The notes below the pieces were generated by a model. That model worked only from the letters and a program-made list of their open reading frames with translations. It was not told the DNA's origin and searched no databases. From positions 62,001 to 126,000 of the forward strand of contig JADJYX010000012.1 in the NCBI GenBank assembly GCA_016719535.1: a stretch of DNA of 64,000 bases, given 5' to 3'. Origin of the DNA: Rubrivivax sp. (GTDB lineage Bacteria; Pseudomonadota; Gammaproteobacteria; Burkholderiales; Burkholderiaceae_C). How positions within the stretch are numbered: position 1 is the stretch's first letter; the number at the start of each line of letters is the position of its first letter. The position numbers and the translations under genes were made by a program. Below are positions 16,199-28,100 of this stretch, piece by piece.

Positions 16199-17799
16199 CC
16201 CCGGCCCCAGCCCCCGCTCCGACCCTTGCCGTGCTGCCCGATTCACCGCAATCGCCACACATCCCGCTGCCCGACTTCCGCGCCCTGCCCGAGCTCATCG
16301 CCGGCCATGCGCGCGAGCGGCCGCACGACCCCGCCACCATCAGCGGCGCCCAGACGCTGGACTACGCGGCGCTGAATCACGCCATGGACCGCGTGGCCGC
16401 ATCGCTGCAGCGCGACGGCTGCCGCAGCGGCGACACCATCGCCATCTGCGCGCTGGCCTGCAACGCCTATGTCGTGCTCTTCATGGGTGCGCTGCGCGCC
16501 GGCCTGGCGGTGGCGCCGCTGGCGCCCGGCAGCACGCCGGCGCAGATCGCCGGCATGACGGCCGATGCCGGCGCGAAGCACCTGTTCCTGGATGCTGCCA
16601 ATGCGCACGCAGTCGGCGCAGCGCTCACCGGCCCTGGCGTGCGTCGCATCCGGCTGGACGACAGCAGCGACGGCGACGAAACGCTCGCCGCCTGGCTGGC
16701 GCCCCCGGGCAGCCGGCCGCAGCCGGTGGCGATCGAGCCGCTGGCGCCCTTCAACATCATCTATTCCTCGGGCACCACGGGCACGCCCAAGGGCATCGTG
16801 CAGAGTCACGCCATGCGTTGGGCGCAGGTGCGCCGCGCCGAGGCCGGCGGCTACGGCCCGGGCAACGTGACGCTGATCGCCACGCCGCTGTACAGCAACA
16901 CCACGCTGGTGGTGGTGGTGCCCACGCTGGCGCGCGGCGGCTGCCTGGTGCTGATGCCCAAATTCGACTGCGCCGACTACCTGCGGCTGGCCGAGGCGCA
17001 CCGCGCCACGCACACCATGCTGGTGCCGGTGCAGTACCAGCGGCTGATGAACTGGCCCGATTTCGACCGCCACGACCTCTCCAGCTTCCAGTTCAAGGCC
17101 TGCACCAGCGCGCCCTTTCGCGCCGAGCTCAAGGCCGAGGTGCTGCGCCGCTGGCCCGGCGGCCTGACCGAGTACTACGGCATGACCGAAGGCGGCGGCA
17201 GCTGCATCCTCTACTGCCACCTGTTCCCGAACAAGCTGCACACCGTCGGCCAGCCGGCCGAGCAGCACGACATCCGCCTCATCGACGAAGAAGGCCGCGA
17301 GCTGCCGCGCCGCCCCGACGTGGTGGGCGAGGTCGTGGGCCGCAGCCCGGCGATGATGAACGGCTACCACCACCAGCCCGAAAAGTCGCGCGAGGCCGAA
17401 TGGCGCGACGCACAGGGCCGCCGCTTCATCCGCACCGGCGATGTCGGCCGCTTCGACGAGGACGGCTTCCTGATCCTGATGGACCGCCGCAAGGACATGA
17501 TCATCAGCGGCGGCTTCAACATCTACCCCAGCGACCTCGAGGCCGAGTTGCGCCGCCACCCCGCGGTGGCCGATGTCGCCGTGGTCGGCGTGGCCAGCGC
17601 CGACTGGGGAGAGACACCGGTGGCCTTCGTCGTGCGCCGCGACGGTTGCGACGACACGCCCGAGGCGCTGCGCGCCTGGCTCAACGAACGCGTGGGCAAG
17701 ACGCAGCGCCTGGCCGACCTGAAGCTGGTCGACGAACTGCCGCGCAGCGCCATCGGCAAGGTGCTCAAGCGCGAACTGCGCGACGGCTGGCGCGCCTGA
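16195..17799 (+). CDS. Acyl-CoA synthetase (AMP-forming)
   Basis: A 534-residue ANL-superfamily ligase that activates a carboxylic acid with ATP and CoA. Visible motifs are the P-loop YSSGTTGTPKG from residue 190, YYGMTEGGG near 327-335, the hinge RRKDMIISGGFNIYPSDLE with its Lys at 433, and the catalytic Lys of SAIGKVLKREL at 522. The acid-binding pocket was not analysed. It is translationally coupled to the regulator upstream. Its product would enter the acyl-CoA dehydrogenase pair and the FadB-like enzyme, so this is probably the entry step of the pathway. Confidence 0.9.
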   Translation: MTPAPAPAPTLAVLPDSPQSPHIPLPDFRALPELIAGHARERPHDPATISGAQTLDYAALNHAMDRVAASLQRDGCRSGDTIAICALACNAYVVLFMGALRAGLAVAPLAPGSTPAQIAGMTADAGAKHLFLDAANAHAVGAALTGPGVRRIRLDDSSDGDETLAAWLAPPGSRPQPVAIEPLAPFNIIYSSGTTGTPKGIVQSHAMRWAQVRRAEAGGYGPGNVTLIATPLYSNTTLVVVVPTLARGGCLVLMPKFDCADYLRLAEAHRATHTMLVPVQYQRLMNWPDFDRHDLSSFQFKACTSAPFRAELKAEVLRRWPGGLTEYYGMTEGGGSCILYCHLFPNKLHTVGQPAEQHDIRLIDEEGRELPRRPDVVGEVVGRSPAMMNGYHHQPEKSREAEWRDAQGRRFIRTGDVGRFDEDGFLILMDRRKDMIISGGFNIYPSDLEAELRRHPAVADVAVVGVASADWGETPVAFVVRRDGCDDTPEALRAWLNERVGKTQRLADLKLVDELPRSAIGKVLKRELRDGWRA

Positions 17800-17843
17800 A
17801 GTGCGCATGGGCGGCTGCGGGGCGGGCCCGCCGCCGCCGGCGA

Positions 17844-18239
17844 TCACATCCCGGGTTCGATCGGCTTGTCGATCTCGCCGCCGTTCTCGACCCAGTCCTT
17901 GTAGGCACCGAGGTTGTAGACCTGCTCGTAGCCCAGGTCCTTGAGCACCTTGGCACTCAGCGCCGAGCGGCCACCGGAGGCGCAATACAGGATCACCGGG
18001 CGGTCGCGGTGGAAGTGCTTGTCATGGTAGGGCGACTCGGGGTCGGCGCGGAATTCGAGCATGCCGCGCGAGACGTGGATCGCGCCGGCGACCTTGCCGC
18101 TTTTCTCGACCTCGGGCGCGTCGCGCACGTCGACGACGATCGCCTGCCCGGAGGCGATCATCGACTGCGCCTCGGCCGGCGAGATGCGCGGCACGACGGC
18201 ATTGGCCGCCTCGATCAGCTGCTTGACACTGGTGGTCAT
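17844..18239 (-). CDS. Single-domain rhodanese
   Basis: A 131-residue cytoplasmic rhodanese-fold protein. It has the first motif VVDVRDAPEVEKSGKVAGA, the active-site loop YCASGGRS with Cys at 86, and the closing LGAYKDWVENGG. The active loop CASGGRS has the length expected of a sulfur transferase rather than a phosphatase. It lies between the catabolic operons on the opposite strand, and its link to them is unclear; it may handle reduced sulfur together with the sulfide-oxidation genes near 53-55 kb. Confidence 0.88.
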   Translation of the reverse strand: MTTSVKQLIEAANAVVPRISPAEAQSMIASGQAIVVDVRDAPEVEKSGKVAGAIHVSRGMLEFRADPESPYHDKHFHRDRPVILYCASGGRSALSAKVLKDLGYEQVYNLGAYKDWVENGGEIDKPIEPGM

Positions 18240-18348
18240 GGTGCTTCCTTTCTGGCAATGGGAATCGGCACCCCGGATGCGCGGCCGGGCCGGCCGGCGC
18301 CGAGGCAGGGTGCCATTGTCGACGCGTCGGCGCAGTGGCGGGCCAAGC

Positions 18349-18834
18349 TCAGCCGTCGGCCAGCGACGGCAGTGCGGCCGGCCCGCCGGGCAGCGGCCGG
18401 TCGACGAAGGCGAATACCGCGCTCGAGCGCAGCACCTGGCGGCTGCCCACCATCAGGTCGCAGTTGGCATAGGCCAGCCGCTGGCCCATGCGGGTGATGG
18501 CGACACGAGCATCGAGCCAGTCGCCCAGCCGTGCACTCGACAGAAAATCGGCCGTCAGCGACACCGTCACCTGGGCGCCGCGCTGGCCGCGGGCGATCGC
18601 GAGATTCAGGCCCAGCGCACCGTCGGCCAGCGTGGTCAACATGCCGCCATGCGTAAAACCCTGAATGTTGAGATGACTCTCGGCGATGCGCAGGCCGATG
18701 ATCAGCCCGCCACCCTCCTGCCGCCGCCCGTGCATCGGACCCAGCGCGCGGAAATACGGGCCGCCGAAGGCGAGCGGCACGAAACCCTCGGGCACGTCGG
18801 GGTCGGCAGCAGACGGCAACTCGGACTCGGACAT
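18349..18834 (-). CDS. PaaI-like hotdog thioesterase
   Basis: A 161-residue hotdog-fold protein with the family landmark GFTHGGMLTTLADGALGLNL, followed by QVTVSLTADFLSSARLGDWL, where the first block holds the central helix and catalytic region. Such enzymes release free acid and CoA from dead-end or aryl acyl-CoA esters. It is divergent from the FadB-like gene, and the gap between them contains two palindromes. Function in recycling CoA during catabolism is likely but not certain. Confidence 0.82.
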   Translation of the reverse strand: MSESELPSAADPDVPEGFVPLAFGGPYFRALGPMHGRRQEGGGLIIGLRIAESHLNIQGFTHGGMLTTLADGALGLNLAIARGQRGAQVTVSLTADFLSSARLGDWLDARVAITRMGQRLAYANCDLMVGSRQVLRSSAVFAFVDRPLPGGPAALPSLADG

Positions 18835-18880
18835 GGCCAGGATTTACAGCGGCAAGACGGGCGGCTAGCATCATACTGTC

Positions 18881-18890
18881 GTTTCGAAAC
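18881..18890. promoter_or_regulatory. Palindrome GTTTCGAAAC in the thioesterase / FadB-like divergent region
   Basis: A perfect 10-base palindrome, one base from a second, larger inverted repeat. TCATACT just upstream (18871-18877) could hold a -10 box. The location between two divergent acyl-CoA genes suits an operator for a TetR- or FadR-like repressor. Confidence 0.45.
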
Positions 18891-18891
18891 C

Positions 18892-18912
18892 CGGTTCTGC
18901 AGTGCAGAACCG
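18892..18912. promoter_or_regulatory. Perfect 10-bp inverted repeat, operator candidate
   Basis: CGGTTCTGCA and TGCAGAACCG are exact reverse complements separated by a single G. Such a long perfect palindrome about 83 bases upstream of the FadB-like start is unlikely to be chance. I found no matching copy at the ABC-transporter promoter, so it may be read by a different regulator from the tandem TetR. Confidence 0.55.
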
Positions 18913-18994
18913 CCCTGCAAACCCGGTCTTCGAACCGGGGCCGTCCCGCGGCCTCCGGTCAAGCTGCCCTCCCCCACCACTGGAGCCGTCTGCC

Positions 18995-21082
<2,088 letters not shown>

Positions 21083-21096
21083 ACGGAGAACTCCGC

Positions 21097-21207
21097 ATGA
21101 ATGAAATCGCTGTCAGCGCCCGGGCCGAGCGCCGGGCCGCTCCCAAGCCGGCCCGCGCCCCCTCGGGGGGCCGGACGACGGTCACGTCGGACGGGGGGCT
21201 CCAATGA
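21097..21207 (+). CDS. 36-codon ORF overlapping the thiolase start
   Basis: An ATG preceded by GGAG (21085-21088) opens MNEIAVSARAERRAAPKPA and ends at a TGA that overlaps the thiolase ATG (ATGA). The second half is encoded by a CCCCTCGGGGGG-type repeat. It may act as a leader whose translation is coupled to the thiolase, or it may only be the by-product of the repeat. I recognise no domain. Confidence 0.3.
   Translation: MNEIAVSARAERRAAPKPARAPSGGRTTVTSDGGLQ
21155..21203. repeat. CCCCTTGGGG-type intergenic repeat, copy 2
   Basis: GCGCCCCCTCGGGGGG and, about 22 bases later, GGACGGGGGGCT. This is similar in layout to the copies at 8228 and 31943. This copy lies between the FadB-like and thiolase genes and ends next to the thiolase start. 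Confidence 0.5.
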
Positions 21208-22382
21208 CCGACGCCGTCATCGTCTCCACCGCGCGCACCGGCCTGGCCAAGAGCTGGAAGGGCGCCTTCAACATGACCTACGGCCCGACGCTGGCCGCGC
21301 ATGCGATCGAGCATGCCGTGAAGCGCGCCGGCATCGACCCCGCCGAGGTCGAGGACGTGATCCTCGGCGCCGCTGCGCTCGAGGGCACCACCGGCGGCAA
21401 CGTGGCGCGCCTGGCCGCGCTGCGCGCCGGGCTGCCGGTGACCACCGGCGGCGTCAGCATCAACCGCTTCTGCTCGTCGGGCCTGCAGGCGATCGCGATG
21501 GCGGCGCACCGCATCATCGTCGACGGCGCGCCGGTGATGGTGGCCGGCGGCGTGGAAAGCATCAGCTGCGTGCAGAACGAGGCCAACCGCCACATGCGCG
21601 TCGACCCGGCGCTGATGGCGAAGAAGCCCGAGGTCTACTGGAGCATGCTGCAGACCGCCGAGACGGTGGCCAGGCGCTACGGCATCCCCAAGCTGGCGCA
21701 GGACGAATACGGCGTGCGCAGCCAGCAACGCGCCGCCGCCGCGGCCGCCGCCGGCAGGTTCAACGACGAGATCGTGCCGATGACCACGATGATGGGCGTG
21801 GTCGACAAGGCCACGGGCCGCCTCACGCGCAAGGAAGTGACGATCGCCGCCGACGAAGGCATCCGCGCCGACACCACGCTGGAAGGCGTGAGCCGGATCC
21901 GCAGCGCGATGCCCGGCGGCGTCATCACCGCCGGCAATGCCAGCCAGTTCAGCGACGGCGCCTCGGCCTGCGTGCTGATGAACGGCCAGCTGGCCGAACA
22001 GCGCGGCATCCAGCCGCTGGGCATCTTCCGCGGCTTCGTGGTCGCCGGCTGCGAGCCCGACGAGATGGGCATCGGCCCGGTCTTCGCTGTTCCAAGGCTG
22101 CTGCAGCGCAGCGGCCTGAAGGTCGAGGACATCGGCCTGTGGGAGCTCAACGAGGCCTTCGCGGTGCAGGTGATCTACTGCCGCGACAAGCTGGGCATCC
22201 CCGACGACCGGCTCAACGTCAACGGCGGCGCGATCGCGGTCGGCCACCCCTATGGCGTCAGCGGTGCGCGGCTGGTGGGCCATGCGCTGATCGAGGGCAA
22301 GCGCCGTGGCGTGAAATACGTGGTGGTGACCATGTGCATCGGCGGCGGCCAAGGGGCGGCAGGGCTGTTCGAGGTCGTCTGA
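21204..22382 (+). CDS. Thiolase (acetyl-CoA acyltransferase)
   Basis: A 392-residue thiolase with all three catalytic positions: nucleophilic Cys90 in NRFCSSGLQA, His348 in AVGHPYG and Cys378 in MCIGGGQGAAG. GHPYG replaces the more common GHPxG with x small, which may reflect a substrate preference. It cleaves 3-ketoacyl-CoA to acetyl-CoA plus a shortened acyl-CoA, the last step after the FadB-like enzyme. Length is close to PimB and FadA. One base after its stop comes the GTG of the APH-type kinase. Confidence 0.92.
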   Translation: MTDAVIVSTARTGLAKSWKGAFNMTYGPTLAAHAIEHAVKRAGIDPAEVEDVILGAAALEGTTGGNVARLAALRAGLPVTTGGVSINRFCSSGLQAIAMAAHRIIVDGAPVMVAGGVESISCVQNEANRHMRVDPALMAKKPEVYWSMLQTAETVARRYGIPKLAQDEYGVRSQQRAAAAAAAGRFNDEIVPMTTMMGVVDKATGRLTRKEVTIAADEGIRADTTLEGVSRIRSAMPGGVITAGNASQFSDGASACVLMNGQLAEQRGIQPLGIFRGFVVAGCEPDEMGIGPVFAVPRLLQRSGLKVEDIGLWELNEAFAVQVIYCRDKLGIPDDRLNVNGGAIAVGHPYGVSGARLVGHALIEGKRRGVKYVVVTMCIGGGQGAAGLFEVV

Positions 22383-22383
22383 C

Positions 22384-23448
22384 GTGGCCTTCGAGGAATT
22401 CCAGGGCACCAAGCCCGTCGCGCCGCAACATGCCTTCGACGAGGCCGCGCTGCTGCGCTGGCTGCAGGCCCATGTCCCCGGCTTCGGGCGCACGCTGCAG
22501 GTCGAGCAGTTCAAGGGCGGGCAGTCCAACCCCACCTTCCGCCTGACCGGTGAACATGGCCGTTATGTGCTGCGCCGCAAGCCGCCGGGCCAGTTGCTGC
22601 CCTCGGCGCATGCGGTGGACCGTGAATTCCGCGTCATCAGCGCGCTGCACGGCACCGCGGTGCCGGTGGCGCGGGCGCATGCGCTGTGCACCGACGACGG
22701 CGTCATCGGCAGCATGTTCTACGTCATGGACTGCGTCGAGGGCCGCGTGCTGTGGGACCCGCAGCTGCCGGGCATGTCTTCCGATCAGCGACGCGCGCAT
22801 TTCGGCGAACTCGGCCGCGTCATCGCCGCGCTGCACCAGGTCGACCCGCAGGCCGCGGGCCTGGCCGACTATGGCAAGCCGGGCAACTACATCGCGCGCC
22901 AGGTGGCGCGCTGGACGCAGCAATACCGCGCCGCCGAGACCGAGACCATCGAGGCCATGGACCGGCTGATCGAGTGGCTGCCGGCGCGCATCCCACCGGG
23001 TGACGAGGTGGCGATCGTGCATGGCGACTACCGCTTCGACAACGTCATCTTCCACCCCACCGAGCCGCGCATCCTGGCGGTGCTGGACTGGGAGCTGTCG
23101 ACGCTGGGCCACCCGCTGGTCGACTTTGCCTACCACTGCATGACCTGGCACATGGCCGCCGGCGAGAGCACCCGCGGCCTGGCCGGGCTGGACCTGCCCG
23201 CGCTGGGCATCCCCACCGAGGCCGAGTATGTGCAGGCCTACCTGCAGCGCACCGGCCGCGCGCAGGGCGTGAGCGCCGAGCATTGGCGTTATTACCTGGT
23301 CTTCAACATGTTCCGGCTCACCGGCATCCTGCAGGGCATCATGAAACGCGCGCTGCAGGGCAATGCGTCGAACGAACGCGCGCTGCAGGCCGGCCGGCGG
23401 GCGCGGCCGCTGGCCGAGCAGGCCTGGGCGCTGGCGCAGCAGGCCTGA
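22384..23448 (+). CDS. APH-type phosphotransferase (ACAD11/LvaA-like)
   Basis: A 354-residue kinase-fold protein starting at GTG. It has GGQSNPTFRL (nucleotide-binding strand turn), YVLRRKPPGQLLPSAHAV (the Lys region), the catalytic loop HGDYRFDN (213-220) with Asp215, and the metal-binding LDWE (Asp235). The conserved HAVDREF and WWDP-like LWDPQLPG blocks place it with the kinase domain fused to acyl-CoA dehydrogenase in ACAD10/11. In bacteria such kinases occur as single proteins; LvaA of levulinate degradation phosphorylates a 4-hydroxyacyl-CoA. A like role here, with the two acyl-CoA dehydrogenases, is inference. Confidence 0.85.
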   Translation: MAFEEFQGTKPVAPQHAFDEAALLRWLQAHVPGFGRTLQVEQFKGGQSNPTFRLTGEHGRYVLRRKPPGQLLPSAHAVDREFRVISALHGTAVPVARAHALCTDDGVIGSMFYVMDCVEGRVLWDPQLPGMSSDQRRAHFGELGRVIAALHQVDPQAAGLADYGKPGNYIARQVARWTQQYRAAETETIEAMDRLIEWLPARIPPGDEVAIVHGDYRFDNVIFHPTEPRILAVLDWELSTLGHPLVDFAYHCMTWHMAAGESTRGLAGLDLPALGIPTEAEYVQAYLQRTGRAQGVSAEHWRYYLVFNMFRLTGILQGIMKRALQGNASNERALQAGRRARPLAEQAWALAQQA

Positions 23449-23458
23449 GGAGATCTGC

Positions 23459-24247
23459 ATGGAGATGAAGGGCAAGGTCATCGTCGTCACCGGCGGCGGT
23501 TCGGGCATCGGCGCTGCGCTGGTGCGGCGCTTCGCACGCGAAGGCGCCGCCGGCCTGGTGGTGGCCGACCTCGACGGTGCCAGGGCCGAGGCGGTGGCTG
23601 CCGAGGTCGGTGGTCTGGCGGTGCGCACCGATGTCTCGCAGGAGACCGAGGTGCAGGCGCTGATCGACCGGGCCACCGCGCAATTCGGCCGCGTCGACGT
23701 GCTGTGCTCGAACGCCGGCATCGCGCTCGGTGGCGGCCCGGCGGCGCCGGACGATGACTGGCAGCGCAGCTGGGACGTCAACGTGATGGCCCATGTCTGG
23801 GGCGCACGCGCCGTCTTGCCGCAGATGCTGGCGCGCGGTGAAGGCTACCTGCTGCAGACCGCATCGGCCGCCGGGCTGCTGTCGCACCCCGAGTCGGCGA
23901 CCTATGCCGTCAGCAAGCATGCCGCGGTGGCCTTCGCCGAGTGGCTGGCGATGAACCACGGCGACCAGGGCATCCGCGTCAGCTGCCTGTGCCCGCAGGG
24001 CGTGCGCACACCGATGCTGCTGGGCGCCGACGGCGCGCGCAGGAGCTTCCTGCTGGAAGCCGCGGTCACACCCGAGCAGGTCGCCGACGACGTGGTGCAG
24101 GCGATGCGCGAGGAACGCTTCCTGGTGCTGCCGCACCCCGAGGTGCTGGACTACTGGCGCGGCAAGACGGCCGATGTCGACCGCTGGCTGGGCGGCATGC
24201 GGCGGCTGCGCGCCAAGTCGGAAGCCATCCGCCGCCAGGGCGGCTGA
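23459..24247 (+). CDS. Short-chain dehydrogenase/reductase (second)
   Basis: A 262-residue SDR with TGGGSGIGAAL near residues 11-21 and VVADLDG, whose Asp after the second strand suggests NAD preference. CSNAGIALGG, TASAAGL and the catalytic YAVSK complete the pattern. The C-terminus LDYWRGKTADVDRWLGGM is usual for a group found beside APH-type kinases and acyl-CoA dehydrogenases. The ATG follows AGGAGAT; the longer frame upstream lies within the kinase gene. It closes the plus-strand set and ends 12 bases from the convergent AP2-like gene. Confidence 0.88.
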   Translation: MEMKGKVIVVTGGGSGIGAALVRRFAREGAAGLVVADLDGARAEAVAAEVGGLAVRTDVSQETEVQALIDRATAQFGRVDVLCSNAGIALGGGPAAPDDDWQRSWDVNVMAHVWGARAVLPQMLARGEGYLLQTASAAGLLSHPESATYAVSKHAAVAFAEWLAMNHGDQGIRVSCLCPQGVRTPMLLGADGARRSFLLEAAVTPEQVADDVVQAMREERFLVLPHPEVLDYWRGKTADVDRWLGGMRRLRAKSEAIRRQGG

Positions 24248-24259
24248 GGCCGCGCCCGA

Positions 24260-24940
24260 TCAGCCGCGCCGCGCCGCACCGGCGGACGTCGTGGTACCAG
24301 CCTTGCGGCCGGTCGCCGGCTTCGACGCCGCCTTCTTCGACGCCGCCTTCTTCGCCGGCACCTTCTTCGCCGCCGTCGCCTTGACGGCCACCTGCTTGGC
24401 CGGCCGCCGCACCGCAGCGCCACCCGTCAGGGCCTTGGCTGCGGCGCGCTTGGCCTTGGTCGTCGCCAGTTCGTAAGCCGCTTCGGCGGCCTGGCGCATG
24501 GCCAGCGCCTTGGCCAGCGCGGCCTGGTAGCGCTCGACCGTGTAGGTATTTTCGGTGCCGATATAGACCGAACTGCAGCGCGGCGACTGCCCATGGCGCG
24601 GCAGCAGCACCGAGAAGCTGCAGCTGCGCACGCGCGCCCCGTCGCGCTGGCGCACGATGGGCCCGGAGATGCCCACCGGCAGGTCGCTGGACTTGTTGTC
24701 GCTGGGCCGTTTCTGCAGCAGCGTCGGCGCCGGCAACCTGGCGATGCGCCAGGCCAGTTCCTGCTTGGCGCGTTCGAACGAGGCCCTGGCACCACTGCCG
24801 TCGCTCGTGTGGTCGGAGAAGAGCTTGGTGCCGCCATAGCGCACCTGCCAGCCATGGGTGGCGCGGGTGTCGATGCGCTGGATGCCCTGAGGCACCTTGA
24901 ACTGCGTGCCGTTGAAGATGACGACGTCTCGGAATTTCAT
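24260..24940 (-). CDS. AP2-like protein with histone H1-like tail
   Basis: A 226-residue basic protein; an alternative ATG at 24955 adds five residues. Two similar units occur, each three short strands then a helix: about residues 27-66 (GWQVRYGGTKLFSDH ... FERAKQELAWR) and 102-145 (FSVLLPRHGQSPRCSSVYIG, then VERYQAALAKALAMR). This pattern resembles AP2-type DNA-binding units. From about residue 165 the chain is Lys/Ala/Pro-rich with AAKKVPAKKAASKKAASKP, like bacterial H1-like proteins. It may bind DNA non-specifically or regulate transcription. No exact family is claimed. It is divergent from the metalloprotease gene. Confidence 0.55.
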   Translation of the reverse strand: MKFRDVVIFNGTQFKVPQGIQRIDTRATHGWQVRYGGTKLFSDHTSDGSGARASFERAKQELAWRIARLPAPTLLQKRPSDNKSSDLPVGISGPIVRQRDGARVRSCSFSVLLPRHGQSPRCSSVYIGTENTYTVERYQAALAKALAMRQAAEAAYELATTKAKRAAAKALTGGAAVRRPAKQVAVKATAAKKVPAKKAASKKAASKPATGRKAGTTTSAGAARRG

Positions 24941-25152
24941 GGTGGGGTGAAGCATGGCGAACGTCCTCCCCGAGACTGATGCGTGGCCTGGCCCCACCGG
25001 ATACCGCCCCCGGTCACCGGGCGGGCTGGCCACATTCTGCGGCGGATTATCCGCGCGACGCTCGTCCACCCCGCCAGATCGGCAACCAAGGCACCGACTC
25101 ATGGTTCAATTCCGGACGTCGTCACCCAATCGCCGACGACGAGGAGCCGCCC

Positions 25153-28100
25153 ATGGCCTCGAACTGGTCGCTCAATCAGGTTCTTGCGCAGCTCGACAGC
25201 GGTCGCAAGTGGTCCGGCAGCACCATCACCTACGCCTTTCCGGCGCTGGCTTCGGGGCTGTTCAGCCAAGGCGAGGCGGCCGGCTTTCGCGCCGTCAACC
25301 CCGTCCAGCAGAGCCTGATCACCCTCGCCCTGGCAACCTGGGACGAACTGATCCCGCAGGGCTTCGCCCCCGGCGCGGTCGGCTCGAGCCATATCGAAGT
25401 CGGCTACACCAGCACCAGCATCGGCTACGCGCACGCCTACTTTCCGACCAACGGCAGCATCTATTTCAACGCCACCGAGGGATCGCTCGTCCAGACGGCG
25501 GTGGGTGAGTACGGCTTTCAGACCTTCATCCACGAGATTGGTCATGCGCTGGGCCTGAACCACATGGGCGACTACAACGGCGACGGCAACTGGTCGCCGT
25601 CGTCGTACCAGGACAGCGTGGTGCTGTCGGTGATGTCCTACTTCGGCCCGCGCAACGCCGCACCCAACTATTCGGCCGAGGTCATGCAGGCCGACTGGGT
25701 GGGCCCCGACGGCCGCATCCACTCGCCGCAGACGCCCATGGTCAACGACGTGCTGGCGATCCAGACCATCTACGGCCTCTCGAGCGTCACACGCACCGGC
25801 AACACGGTGTACGGGTTCAACGCCAACGCAGGGGGCCCCACGGGCAACCTGTACGACTTCATCGTCAACCCGCAGCCGGTGCTGACGCTGTTCGACAGCG
25901 GCGGCTTCGACACCCTGGACCTCAGCGGCTGGATCAGCCCGTCGCGCGTCGACCTGCGCGCCGGCGCTTACTCTTCGGCCAACGAGATGACGAACAACAT
26001 CGCCATCGCCTACAACACCGTGATCGAGGCCGCGGTGGGCGGCGGTGGCAACGACGAGATCACCGGCAACGCGGCCGGCAACCGCCTAGTCGGCAACGGC
26101 GGCAGCGACAGCCTGAACGGGCTCGACGGCGACGACGTGCTGGACGGCGGCCCCGGCAACGACCAGCTCGATGGCGGCGCCGGCGACGACACTGCCATCT
26201 TCGCCGGCGCTTTCTCCGCCTATTCGATCAGCGTCACCGGCAACAGCGTGACGCTGACATCGACGGTCGGCGGCAGCGACCGCGCCGTCGGCATCGAGCG
26301 CTTCCAGTTCGCCGACGTCACGCGCACGCTGGCCGAGCTGGCCGGCGGCGGCCCGGTCGACACCACCGCGCCGCTGGTGCGCACGCTCAGCCCGGCCGAC
26401 AACAGCGCCGCAGTTGCGCCCGGCGTCAACCTGGTGATCGGGTTCAGCGAGCCGATCAAGATCGGCAGCGGCTCGGTCACGATCTACAACGCGGACGGGA
26501 CTGTATTCCGCCGCATCGCCGTCGACGACGTGACCCAGGTCGCTGTCGTCGGCAGTACCGTGACGATCGATCCGGCCGCCAATCTGCTGGCTGGGCGCAG
26601 CTACTCGGTCGGCTGGGATCCGGGCGCGTTCACCGACCTCGCCGGCAACCGCGACGCGGGACTGAGCGGCAGCACCGCCTGGAACTTCGGCACCGCCGCT
26701 ACCGACACCACGCCTCCGACCCTGCTGTCGCTGTCGCCCGCCGACGACGGCAGCAACGTCGCCGCAGGCGCCAACCTGGTGCTGCGGTTCGACGAGGCGG
26801 TGGTGGCCGGCAGCGGCAACATCACGATCCGCTCCGGCGCCCAGGTGCTGCGCAGCATTGCCGTCGGCGACACCAGCCAGGTGCAGATCGCCGGCGGCAT
26901 CGTGACCGTGGACCCCGCGGTCGACCTGCCTGCGGGCAGCGCGATCAGCGTCACCGTCGACGCGGGCGCGCTGCGCGACAGCGCCGGCAATGCCTACGTC
27001 GGGTGGTCCTCGACCACGGCCTGGAACTTCGGCACCGCTGCAGCGGTGTCCGACGACTTCCCCTACAGCGCCGACACGCCGGGCGTAGTCAACGTCGGCG
27101 GTCAGGCCACCAGCGGACGCATCGAGATCGGTGGCGACCGAGACCTGTTCCGCGTCGTGCTCAGCGCTGGCCAGACCTACAGCTTTACGCTCGAACGAAG
27201 TGCCGGCGGCCTGACCGACCCCTACCTGACGCTGTGGAGCAGCGGTCTGCAACTGCTGGCCCAGGACGACGACAGCGCCGGCACCGGCAATGCACGCATC
27301 GGCTATACGCCGACCACCTCGGGCACTTACTACCTGGGCGTGCAGGACTATCAGAGCAGCGGCACCGGCGCCTATACGGTGCGCGCTTCGGTGAACGACG
27401 TGCAGCCGCCGACCGTGGTCGCCCGCACGCCGGCCGATGACGCCAGCGCAGTGACCGTCGGCACCGACCTCGTGCTGAGCTTCAGCGAGGCGGTGTTTGC
27501 AGGCACGGGCTCGATCCGGCTGCTCAGCAACGACGGCGCCGTGCTGCGCGAGATCCGGGCCGACGACACCGCTGCGGTGCGCATCAGCGGCAGCACCGTG
27601 ACCATCGATCCCGGCGCCAACCTGCCGGCGGGCACCGCGTTCACGGTCAACGTCGACGCCGGCAGCTTCCGCGACGCCGCCGGCAACGCCTTCGCCGGCA
27701 TCGGCGGCAATGCGGCCTGGAACTTCAGCACGGCTGCGGTCAGCGGCGCCGACGACTTTCCGATGTCGGTATCGACCGCGGGCGTGGTGGCCGTCAACGG
27801 CACGCCGATCGGCGGTCGCATCGACTACGCCGACGACGGCGACCTGTTCCGGGTGGCGCTGACCGCCGGCGTCACTTACCGCTTCGACCTCGTCAGCTCC
27901 CTGGGCAGTCCGGTCGATCCCTACCTGATGCTGTTCGGCACCCTGCCGGAGGTCGATCTGATCGGCTACGACGACGACGGCGGTCCGCGGCCGCTGGACT
28001 CGCAACTATTCTTCACGCCCAGCGAGAGCGGCAACTACTACTTGGCCGCCTTCGACTATGCCGAGGCGGTGGGGCGCTATTCGCTGTCGGCCATCACGCC

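Noticed and set aside
17821..17832. GGCGGGCCCGCC palindrome as terminator between ligase and rhodanese genes
   Set aside because: A perfect palindrome leaves almost no loop, there is no T run, and such strings are common at this base composition.
26086..28005. 639-codon open frame antisense to the metalloprotease
   Set aside because: It mirrors the repeated Gly/Asp/Thr-rich coding strand, so its repeats are by-products and not an independent gene.
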